A DNA stretch of 5,289 nt from CAZGCA01 sp964524145 (GTDB lineage: Bacteria; Hydrogenedentota; CAZGCA01): the NCBI GenBank assembly GCA_964524145.1, contig CAZGCA010000144.1, positions 1-5,289 of the forward strand, in the 5' to 3' direction. A model generated the notes under the pieces. The model did no database searches. It was not told the DNA's origin and saw only the letters and a list, made by a program, of their open reading frames with translations. Shown here one piece after another: positions 1 through 5,289 of this stretch. The translations under genes were made by a program, and so were the position numbers. Position 1 is the first letter of the stretch, and every line of letters starts with the position of its first letter.

Positions 1-110
1 ATCTCTCACTCCCTCAAAACCTTACACCCTTATCGGATAGCTAACTTCGGCCTAGTATGACGCCAAAGGGCGTTCTCAGTCAAGTTGAAATCGCCTCATG
101 GGCCTGCGTT
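1..110. other. Non-coding stretch without recognisable features
   Basis: Together with the repeats that follow, this is part of a 323-nt gene-free end of the window. The only structure seen is ACGCC (60-64) pairing with GGCGT (69-73) around AAAG, too small to call a terminator. No tRNA, promoter or credible reading frame was recognised, and a gene may lie beyond the window edge. Confidence 0.4.
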
Positions 111-216
111 TTTCTCGTTTCCACGGTCCTCCGTGGGAATGCATATCAACCCCCCCCGCTGGTTTTCTCGTTCCCACGGTCCTCCGTGGGAATGCATATC
201 AATCCCCCCGGTGGTT
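111..216. repeat. Two tandem copies of a 53-bp palindrome-bearing REP-like repeat
   Basis: Two direct copies start at 111 and 164. They share TTTCTCG, the palindrome arms, GGGAATGCATATCAA, a C-tract and GGTT. In the second copy the arms TTCCCACGG (171-179) and CCGTGGGAA (184-192) pair perfectly around TCCT. In the first copy one C is replaced by T, leaving a G-T pair. The C-tract is 8 long in the first copy (150-157) and 6 in the second (204-209). The pattern resembles dispersed REP-type intergenic repeats found in many environmental bacteria. No transposase is nearby. Confidence 0.8.
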
Positions 217-254
217 CCCCTTCCTACCCGAACTGATACGAGTGGTGGCGTACG

Positions 255-280
255 CGTTCCCACGGGAGACCGTGGGAACG
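255..280. repeat. Inverted third copy of the REP-like palindrome
   Basis: The arms CGTTCCCACGG (255-265) and CCGTGGGAACG (270-280) pair perfectly over 11 bp around a GAGA loop. The loop (TCTC on the minus strand, against TCCT in the tandem copies) and the flanking CTCGTTCC on the minus strand show that this copy is inverted relative to the other two. It lies 44-69 nt beyond the stop of the regulator gene. It could form a strong hairpin in that mRNA's 3' end, but no T-tract follows. Confidence 0.75.
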
Positions 281-323
281 AGCGAGATCTCTTCCCGGCA
301 CACAACGTGAAGAGCAGCTTCTG

Positions 324-1556
324 TCATGAAGAGGCGTGACGAAACTGCGTCGGTGATACCCCTTGAACGCTCTTGAACGCTTTCGAGAAGTTGCTCTGGT
401 CGGTGAATCCTACCCGTCGGCCGATTTCTGAGACCGGGAGTTTCGTTCTCTTTAGCATCTCCTTGGCTTTCAACACCCGGACGATGACCAGATACTCCCA
501 CGGCGACACCCCAAGCTGCCGCGTCATCAGCCTTCCCAGACGGCCCACGGACATCCCGGCAGCGGCCGCGATCTGTGTCTGCCTTATTTGCTCGGTAAGG
601 TTGTCTCGTATCCAGCGAGCGGCACCGAGCGCGGCTACCGTCTCGGGCGGCGAGTCCGGCCGAACCGAAGCCACCGACCCGACGAACGTGACCATGTGCA
701 CCGCTTTCTCCTCGGCATCATCGCATCTCAGGAGACGCCTGCTCGCCAGCGAGAGCGATCTCTGCACGCCATCCCGGTCGCGGCCCGACGCTATGGCAAG
801 GGTGGCCACCAGCGCGAGCGACTCGATGCACCCGGCACCTCCCCGGCGGCCTTGATCCTCGTCCACAATCCGCCGGACAGTATCCTTTACATCCTTCCGG
901 TTGCGGGTTCGCGTCAGGGCAAACAGCATACGCTCTCTCATCCGTTGCCGGCGTTGCGCAACGTTTGACAGAGCCGCGCCTCGCCGGCTCGCCGGTATGG
1001 ACGCAGCCGCTTCTTGGTCAGGCTTCCGCCCGAGAACGCTGCCGATAATGGACTGGAACAGAGCGTGAACGAGGTTGAGCCCCGCTTTGAACCGCGCGGC
1101 ATCAACCCGCTCGATACCCGCCAGGGTCCGGTCGAGCCTGCGTTTCCGAGCAAGGCCTCGCGCTTTGTTGCGCGCGGTTTCGATACCGGCCTTCTCGCCG
1201 CGCGGAAACAACGCCGGTCCTACCGCAACAAACCCCACCAACTGTCCGTCGTCGTAGAGCGGCGCGATCCCCTCGATCAGCCCGGCCGGACACGTGAACA
1301 GGAACGGCTCGGCCCAGCTCGAATACTTCTCCACGGCCGCGCGGCGTGCCGCAACACACTCGGCTTTTCTGGTCTCGTCGGCCCTGATAAGCGTGCAATA
1401 CGATCTGCTGCGTGCGTTGAAATCGCCGCGCGACACAGCCGGCTCCAGGTCGCGGCCGAGCAGCGCTATGCCCCAGCCGAAGGCCCGGACAACATTATCG
1501 AGCGCGTACTCGACACGTTCGCGTGTTGCGGGATCGAGACGCTTGGGATCAAACAT
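324..1556 (-). CDS. AraC-family transcriptional regulator with N-terminal PocR sensory domain
   Basis: This gene encodes a cytoplasmic one-component regulator. Residue numbers count from the upstream GTG at 1616; the ATG at 1556 is residue 21. Residues about 28-190 form a PocR-type ligand-binding domain, with the cysteine-containing signature 'SYCTLIRADETRKAEC' (C74, C87) followed by 'FLFTCPAGLIEGIAPLYDDG' (C109) and 'LVGFVAVGPALF'. In characterised relatives this domain senses small organic ligands; PocR itself controls propanediol utilisation. Residues about 200-325 are an alanine/arginine-rich helical linker. Residues about 331-428 form the double helix-turn-helix AraC domain: 'IAAAAGMSVGRLGRLMTRQLGVSPWEYL', then 'VSEIGRRVGFTDQSNFSKAFKSVQGVSPTQFR'. 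I prefer the ATG 1556 start (410 aa): GAAGG lies about 10 nt upstream, and the PocR homology begins just after it. The GTG at 1616 would add 20 residues and overlap the hydrolase gene by 23 nt. The ligand and target genes are not visible. Confidence 0.93.
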   Translation of the reverse strand: MFDPKRLDPATRERVEYALDNVVRAFGWGIALLGRDLEPAVSRGDFNARSRSYCTLIRADETRKAECVAARRAAVEKYSSWAEPFLFTCPAGLIEGIAPLYDDGQLVGFVAVGPALFPRGEKAGIETARNKARGLARKRRLDRTLAGIERVDAARFKAGLNLVHALFQSIIGSVLGRKPDQEAAASIPASRRGAALSNVAQRRQRMRERMLFALTRTRNRKDVKDTVRRIVDEDQGRRGGAGCIESLALVATLAIASGRDRDGVQRSLSLASRRLLRCDDAEEKAVHMVTFVGSVASVRPDSPPETVAALGAARWIRDNLTEQIRQTQIAAAAGMSVGRLGRLMTRQLGVSPWEYLVIVRVLKAKEMLKRTKLPVSEIGRRVGFTDQSNFSKAFKSVQGVSPTQFRHASS

Positions 1557-1575
1557 CTCACAGACACCTTCGTTG

Positions 1576-1591
1576 CCGGGATTCAACCCGG
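1576..1591 (-). other. Small perfect stem-loop at the hydrolase-regulator junction
   Basis: CCGGG (1576-1580) and CCCGG (1587-1591) are inverted copies around a 6-nt loop. The stem begins directly after the hydrolase stop codon (1594-1596) and ends about 20 nt before the preferred regulator ATG. No T-tract follows, so it is more likely to affect coupling or mRNA stability than to terminate. Confidence 0.3.
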
Positions 1592-1593
1592 GT

Positions 1594-2376
1594 TTACGGC
1601 AGTTCCAACACCGCACTCGGCCTGTCCCGGTACGTCATGACCAGCTCGACATGGCCCAGCCCGAGACGCTTCAGTTGCTCGAGCACTATGGAACGGGCCA
1701 GGTTCGGAACGTTGTTCTCCTTGCTCAGATGCGCCGGCATCACCGCACGCAACTCGTCGTGCGCGACATCGCGCAGCAGCGACGCGGCCTCGTCGTTCGA
1801 CAGATGCCCGTGCCGGCTCTGGATCCGCTGTTTCAGCTCCCACGGATACGAACCCGTGACCAGCATCGCGTTGTCGTGGTTGCATTCGAGCACCAGCACG
1901 TCACAACCTTTCAACCGCTGCTTCACCAAGCCCGACACGTAGCCCAGGTCAGTCGTAACGCCTATCTTCAGCCCGTTCACCGATACGCAGAACCCGACCG
2001 GGTCCGCCGCGTCATGGCTCACGACGAACGACGTCACGCTGAACGGCCCGTGCTGTACCGTCCCGCCCGTCTCGAACATCTCGACGGCAGGCAGTTTGCC
2101 GACCGTGGATTCACACTGGGAATAGGTCGCTTCGTTCATGTAGACCGGCACGCCCAGACCGCGGGCGACAGGACCGAGCCCGCCGATATGGTCCGAATGT
2201 TCGTGCGTGACGAATATGGCGTCTATGTGCGCGGGCGAACAGTCAACCTCCGCGAGTCGCCGTTTCGTCTCGCGGAAGCTCAACCCGGCATCCACGAGCA
2301 GGTGGCTCTCTTCAACTCCGATCAGCAGGGCGTTGGCCGAGCTCCCGCTGGCCAGCGCGCACACTCTTACCGACAT
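1594..2376 (-). CDS. MBL-fold metallo-hydrolase, YycJ/WalJ-like
   Basis: This is a 260-residue cytoplasmic metallo-beta-lactamase-fold hydrolase with no signal peptide. The N-terminus 'VRVCALASGSSANALLI' is the glycine/serine-rich first strand typical of YycJ/WalJ proteins. The metal-binding motif is 'THEHSDH' (H58, H60, D62, H63). Later ligand candidates are H121 in 'VSHDAADPVGF', D143 in 'TTDLG', the 'ECNHD' motif at 164-168, H191 in 'GHLSN' and H216 in 'PAHLSKENN'. The full set, with a length near the family norm, points to an intact two-metal enzyme. YycJ-like proteins are probably nucleases or phosphodiesterases, and in Firmicutes they lie beside the WalRK two-component genes. No walR or walK is visible here, so the role is inferred only from the fold. 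The start is ATG 2376, although the ribosome binding site is weak (no clear AGGAGG in 'GACGGTTGTGGT'). The regulator gene follows about 37 nt downstream if it starts at ATG 1556, which suggests an operon. Confidence 0.95.
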   Translation of the reverse strand: MSVRVCALASGSSANALLIGVEESHLLVDAGLSFRETKRRLAEVDCSPAHIDAIFVTHEHSDHIGGLGPVARGLGVPVYMNEATYSQCESTVGKLPAVEMFETGGTVQHGPFSVTSFVVSHDAADPVGFCVSVNGLKIGVTTDLGYVSGLVKQRLKGCDVLVLECNHDNAMLVTGSYPWELKQRIQSRHGHLSNDEAASLLRDVAHDELRAVMPAHLSKENNVPNLARSIVLEQLKRLGLGHVELVMTYRDRPSAVLELP

Positions 2377-2407
2377 ACCACAACCGTCAACTGTGTTTCG
2401 ACCGTAC

Positions 2408-2425
2408 CTTTCAGCGACTGGAAAG
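2408..2425 (-). other. Short hairpin in the leader of the MBL hydrolase gene
   Basis: CTTTCAG (2408-2414) can pair with CTGGAAAG (2418-2425) around a 3-nt CGA loop with one bulged G. It lies between the predicted transcription start and the ATG. It is small and no riboswitch or attenuator family is recognised. The remainder of the 247-nt gap between the two genes (2377-2623) shows no reading frame worth calling. Confidence 0.25.
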
Positions 2426-2467
2426 CGTTGACACAGCCTCCGCTACGCCAACGTGTTTACTCGCGAG

Positions 2468-2497
2468 ATTCTATCACGGGCCGCAGGTTATAGTCAA
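2468..2497 (-). promoter_or_regulatory. Predicted promoter of the MBL hydrolase-regulator operon
   Basis: On the minus strand TTGACT (2497-2492) is followed by an 18-nt spacer and TAGAAT (2473-2468), preceded by TG in the extended -10 position (TGATAGAAT). Transcription would start near 2461 and give a leader of about 85 nt before the ATG at 2376. It lies downstream of the phosphoesterase gene, which separates the two transcription units. Confidence 0.6.
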
Positions 2498-2595
2498 TTC
2501 TGCGGGCTCGTGACAACGTTTCGGCACGGCGCGCCGGGCGTGCAACGGAGTTGTAACCCGCGCAACCACAGGTTCAGAAAGCCAAAGAACGTACC

Positions 2596-2610
2596 CGCTC
2601 CAGCGGAGCG
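2596..2610 (-). terminator. GC-rich stem-loop after the phosphoesterase gene, possible weak terminator
   Basis: The arms CGCTCC (2596-2601) and GGAGCG (2605-2610) pair perfectly around a 3-nt loop. On the minus strand a one-base bulge allows two further G-C pairs. The stem starts 13 nt beyond the stop codon at 2624. The sequence after it (GTACGTTCTTTGGCTTT) contains only short T runs, so it is a poor intrinsic terminator and may instead protect the 3' end. Confidence 0.4.
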
Positions 2611-2623
2611 AGGGCAGCTTCTC

Positions 2624-5122
2624 TTAAACCGCCTCGTCGGGCTCGATGGGATGGATGAATGCTGCCCGGACGGGGGGAGGCATGGGCGAGTCGGCGCCCC
2701 GGATCGACCGCCAGATGATATCGTTGAAGAGTATATCGTCGGCGGAGTCTTCCTTCTCGAGATTGAGCTTCGCGGACAGGTCCGCGCCCCACGCGCCCTC
2801 GAGGTTCTTCCTCGACCGTATCTCTTCGGGTACCGGTCGGCAACTGTAGGGCCGGGTGTCGGGTTCGGAACGGAACGCGTTGTACATGGGCCGCGCTCCC
2901 GCGTCAAACTGGCTCATAGGCTGGAGCCCGAGCGCGAGCTCGATGGTGCGCAGCATGCTCGCCGTCGAGTAGAACGTGTTGTCCCGGCCGCGGCCGCGTG
3001 TGTAGGGGCTCGCGACGAACGCGACCGTCCGGTGCGCGTCAACGTGGTCGGGTCCGTTCTGGGCGTCGTCCTCGACGATGAATATCGCCGTCTCGTTCCA
3101 TACCGCACTCTTCGAGACCGCCTCGACAACCATGCCCAGCGCGAGATCGTTGTCCGCAACCATGGCCCGCGGGGTGTAAGTGCCTATCTTCGTGCCCGAG
3201 GTGTGGTCGTTCGGGAGCCGCATGATGATGAACTGCGGTAACGTGCCCTTCTCGACGAACGCGTCGAACTCCTCGATGAACCGTTTCGCCCGGTCTACGT
3301 CGAGATACTCGAGATCGTAGCTCCGAAAGTACGGGTCGAAATGGCCTTCAAGCGACTCGACGTTCGTCGTGCCGGGCCGGCCGACCTCTGCGGCATTGTC
3401 AATAAACTCGCCGTAGCTCCTGTAGCTGACGCCCGCCTCCCGGCACTTGTCCCATATGTAGCCCGCGCTCGGGAACGCTATCGGGAAGGCTCCTTCGGAC
3501 GGGAATCTCAGCCCGTGATCGCCGTATACGCTCGGCCACGTTTTCTGGACGAAATCGGTTGCGTACGCGCCCGTCGACCACTCGTGCCCGTCTGCGCTGA
3601 CCTGCGACTCGACATAAAAGTTGTCGAGCAACACGAACTCGCGCGCAATCGCGTGGTGGTTCGGGGTGTACTTCTCGGGGAACAGGCACAGGTCGGCGTC
3701 GCCGTTACCTTCCGGCATATCGCCCAAAACCTGGTCGTAGGTGCGGTTCTCTTTCAGGATATAGATGCAGTGCTTGATAGGCGACGGCTCGCCGACCTTA
3801 GCCGGTATCGGACTGCCTTCTTGCGGTTCGGCAACAGGCTGCTTGTCTCTGCGATACGGAGAACACGCGTAGACGCGGCCCGTGTACTCGACAAACTCTG
3901 CGGCTGTCGGCATGGGAACGATGGACAACGTTCCGGGCAGCATGAGCTTGACGTGCTGCTCGAACGAACGGCGTCTGTCGGTGCGCCAGTACGGGTGCGG
4001 TCCCTCCGGGTTTGCCACGGGCGAGAACCCTTTCCCGTTCGCAACGTAGAGGGTCTCACCATCGTTCGACACGCGGACCGAGGTCGGGTACCAGCCGACG
4101 GGGATAAACCCCAGCGGAGCGCTCTGTCCCGGGCGGGAGATGTCGAACGCAGCAATGCTGTTGTTGTCCGCGTTCGCGACGAACAGTCGCGTGCCGTCGA
4201 GGCTGATAGCGAGCGAGTTGGGCGTGCTGCCTTCGAGCGAGTCGGGGTAGAGCGCGGTGTTCAACGTTTCCACAACGCGGCCGGCCGCCGTGTCGATGAC
4301 GGAAACGGTGTTGACGTTGGCATTGGCCACAAAGAGCCGTGTACCGTCAGCCGTGAGCACCATCTCGTTGGGATGGTCGCCGGTCGCAACGGTCTTCGGT
4401 ACGCTCGCGTCGGGCGCATCGACGTCAACAAACGCCACCGCCGACTTGCCCCACAAGCTTACGTACACCGTCTTCCCGTCGGGAGAAAATTTGCAGTCGT
4501 ACGGACGTGCTTCTTTCCCGAAACGAACCCTATCCGTCACACGCTGGGCGGCAATGTCGATGAAGTCAAGCGCATTGCCCCAGTTTTCGGTGACGGCAAG
4601 AAGCGTGTCGTCCGGGCTGACATCGATCCCGCCCGGCACCTTCCGGGCGTCTTCGCGCGCAATACGGACGGTCTCCGGCGTGTGCAGATACCCGTCGGCA
4701 AATGTGTATCGATAGACGACCTCTGTTTCGCCGCCGCTGATATAGACTTTCGACCCGTCGTGCGAGAACGCCAGCCCGTAGTAGCAGTTCGGCATGACGA
4801 TTCTCGACGTGAGACGCGTCTCGGTCGTGTCGAAGACCATCAGTTCATGCTGCCCGGCCCCGCAATGCAGCACGGCCAGATACCGCCCGTCGGGAGACAG
4901 TCGCATGTTCATCGGGAAATCGCCGAGCGGCCGCTGGTCGCCCACCGGGTCGAGGTACCACTGCGTCGGAAGCAGTATCCTTTGCCCGGGCCGTTCACCC
5001 GGTCGCACCCCGGACGAGCCTGTCTCGGAATCGCCAAAGCCGGCTCCGCAAAACGCCGAGATAAACACGCCTGCCGCTATGGTTAACACCACGAATCGGT
5101 TAAGACTGCTGCGGTTGCCCAT
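2624..5122 (-). CDS. Exported bifunctional YncE-type (YVTN) beta-propeller / alkaline-phosphatase-superfamily phosphoesterase
   Basis: This gene encodes an exported two-domain protein. Residue numbers count from the ATG at 5128. Residues 1-32 form a signal peptide: NRSSLNR, then a hydrophobic stretch (about 12-27), with likely cleavage near G32. Residues about 65-370 form a beta-propeller with repeated blades: 'LSPDGRYLAVL' at 77, 'FSPDGKTVYVS' at 214, and two very similar blades, 'DGTRLFVANANVNTVSVIDT' at 261 and 'DGTRLFVANADNNSIAAFDI' at 311. Residues about 450-760 form a phosphoesterase domain: 'ENRTYDQVLGD' at 460-470 resembles the ENRTFD/ENRSFD metal-binding start of the acid phosphatase/phospholipase C family. 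'SADGHEWSTGAY' (511-522), 'LPNDHT' (638-643) and 'VEDDAQNGPDHVDAHR' (685-700) supply further likely metal ligands. This architecture is known as 'bifunctional YncE family/alkaline phosphatase family protein'; its substrate is unknown. Of two in-frame ATGs (5128, 5122) I prefer 5122, because AGGGGG lies 7 nt before it and only 1 nt before 5128. The gene appears monocistronic and intact. Confidence 0.96.
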   Translation of the reverse strand: MGNRSSLNRFVVLTIAAGVFISAFCGAGFGDSETGSSGVRPGERPGQRILLPTQWYLDPVGDQRPLGDFPMNMRLSPDGRYLAVLHCGAGQHELMVFDTTETRLTSRIVMPNCYYGLAFSHDGSKVYISGGETEVVYRYTFADGYLHTPETVRIAREDARKVPGGIDVSPDDTLLAVTENWGNALDFIDIAAQRVTDRVRFGKEARPYDCKFSPDGKTVYVSLWGKSAVAFVDVDAPDASVPKTVATGDHPNEMVLTADGTRLFVANANVNTVSVIDTAAGRVVETLNTALYPDSLEGSTPNSLAISLDGTRLFVANADNNSIAAFDISRPGQSAPLGFIPVGWYPTSVRVSNDGETLYVANGKGFSPVANPEGPHPYWRTDRRRSFEQHVKLMLPGTLSIVPMPTAAEFVEYTGRVYACSPYRRDKQPVAEPQEGSPIPAKVGEPSPIKHCIYILKENRTYDQVLGDMPEGNGDADLCLFPEKYTPNHHAIAREFVLLDNFYVESQVSADGHEWSTGAYATDFVQKTWPSVYGDHGLRFPSEGAFPIAFPSAGYIWDKCREAGVSYRSYGEFIDNAAEVGRPGTTNVESLEGHFDPYFRSYDLEYLDVDRAKRFIEEFDAFVEKGTLPQFIIMRLPNDHTSGTKIGTYTPRAMVADNDLALGMVVEAVSKSAVWNETAIFIVEDDAQNGPDHVDAHRTVAFVASPYTRGRGRDNTFYSTASMLRTIELALGLQPMSQFDAGARPMYNAFRSEPDTRPYSCRPVPEEIRSRKNLEGAWGADLSAKLNLEKEDSADDILFNDIIWRSIRGADSPMPPPVRAAFIHPIEPDEAV

Positions 5123-5129
5123 CTGCATA

Positions 5130-5135
5130 CCCCCT
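5130..5135 (-). promoter_or_regulatory. Ribosome binding site that decides the propeller-phosphoesterase start
   Basis: On the minus strand AGGGGG (5135-5130) lies 7 nt before the ATG at 5122 but only 1 nt before the ATG at 5128. The spacing favours initiation at 5122, making the product 832 residues and the signal peptide two residues shorter than from 5128. Confidence 0.6.
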
Positions 5136-5163
5136 ACAACTTCCCAACATTCACATCATCGCC

Positions 5164-5219
5164 TGACACGTCCGACCGTGCTCGTGTAGGTATGATAGCC
5201 CCACGGGACAGGCGTGTCA
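5164..5219. promoter_or_regulatory. Candidate operator: inverted TGACACG/CGTGTCA pair with an extra CGTGT half-site
   Basis: On the plus strand TGACACG (5164-5170) and CGTGTCA (5213-5219) are perfect 7-bp inverted copies. One overlaps the -35 box and the other lies in the leader, just past the expected transcription start. A third half-site, CGTGT (5183-5187), pairs with ACACG (5166-5170) and covers the expected start point. Their position around the promoter is what a repressor or activator site would show. Such short repeats can also arise by chance, and no binding protein can be named. Confidence 0.3.
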
Positions 5220-5220
5220 A
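5192..5220 (-). promoter_or_regulatory. Predicted sigma70-type promoter of the propeller-phosphoesterase gene
   Basis: Reading the minus strand, TTGACA (5220-5215) is followed by a 17-nt spacer and TATCAT (5197-5192). The -35 box and spacing match the vegetative consensus exactly and the -10 box differs at one base. Transcription should start near 5185, giving a leader of about 60 nt before the ATG. This is a sequence match only; a housekeeping sigma factor of the usual type is assumed. Confidence 0.7.
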
Positions 5221-5289
5221 CAGGAGCGCCGGTTCAAGGCATTTGCGTTGTGGCTGTTTTGGAGTGCGGTAGCTTGCTGCCGCTGTTCT

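Noticed and set aside
111..280. Possible CRISPR array
   Set aside because: There are only three units, two abutting in tandem without variable spacers and one inverted. No cas gene is present, so a REP-like element fits better.
85..339. Small open frames on both strands over the palindromic repeats
   Set aside because: Their translations simply repeat the palindrome units (for example recurring SHGPPWE-like segments) and have no ribosome binding site or family resemblance.
2428..2456. Plus-strand TTGACA as a promoter
   Set aside because: No acceptable -10 box lies 16-18 nt downstream, and no plus-strand gene follows.
1294..2493. Plus-strand open frame of 399 codons opposite the hydrolase and part of the regulator
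   Set aside because: It spans two well-supported minus-strand genes and the promoter between genes. The Arg/His/Gln-rich product shows no motif, so it is a shadow frame.
2453..3241. Plus-strand open frame of 262 codons across the end of the phosphoesterase gene
   Set aside because: It lies opposite the well-conserved metal-binding C-terminal part of the phosphoesterase and has no recognisable domain.
3341..5086. Long plus-strand open frame of 581 codons opposite the phosphoesterase gene
   Set aside because: It is antisense to a gene with clear domains. The product is rich in Arg and Val with no recognisable fold, as expected from the complementary strand of GC-rich coding DNA.
5042..5090. 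Lipoprotein signal (Cys at residue 27 of the phosphoesterase)
   Set aside because: The residues before the Cys (ISAF) place Phe at the -1 position, which does not fit a lipobox. A signal peptidase I site near residue 32 is more plausible.

Overview
The window looks like chromosomal DNA of a GC-rich, free-living bacterium. All three convincing genes lie on the minus strand, so transcription runs from high to low coordinates. The gene content (an exported YVTN/YncE-type beta-propeller fused to an alkaline-phosphatase-superfamily domain, a PocR-sensor AraC regulator, a YycJ-like metallo-hydrolase) together with dispersed GTTCCCACGG-type hairpin repeats suggests an environmental bacterium of the Planctomycetes/Verrucomicrobia or Hydrogenedentes type. 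That placement is a guess from gene style, not a result.

Layout in order of transcription. 5289-5123 is the leader of the first gene. It carries a near-consensus sigma70-type promoter (TTGACA, 17-nt spacer, TATCAT), inverted repeats around it, and a strong ribosome binding site. 5122-2624 encodes an 832-residue exported bifunctional protein: signal peptide, N-terminal beta-propeller, C-terminal phosphoesterase/alkaline-phosphatase-like domain. 2623-2377 is non-coding. It holds a GC-rich stem-loop just past the first gene, which could be a weak terminator, and a second good promoter (TTGACT, 18-nt spacer, TGATAGAAT). 2376-1594 encodes a YycJ/WalJ-like MBL-fold hydrolase. 1556 (or GTG 1616) to 324 encodes a PocR-sensor/AraC regulator, probably in the same transcript. 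323-1 has no gene but contains three copies of a REP-like palindrome: two in direct 53-bp tandem and one inverted. Nothing else recognisable was seen in bases 1-110.

How the parts may work together: the large secreted protein has its own promoter and is probably its own transcription unit. The MBL hydrolase and the AraC regulator form a likely two-gene operon. The regulator could act on this operon, on the neighbouring exported phosphoesterase gene, or elsewhere; the sequence does not decide. I saw no tRNA, rRNA, CRISPR array, transposase or phage gene. No clearly new multi-gene system is evident. The most interesting items are the propeller-phosphoesterase fusion, the palindrome cluster, the inverted repeats at the first promoter, and the uncertain start of the regulator.
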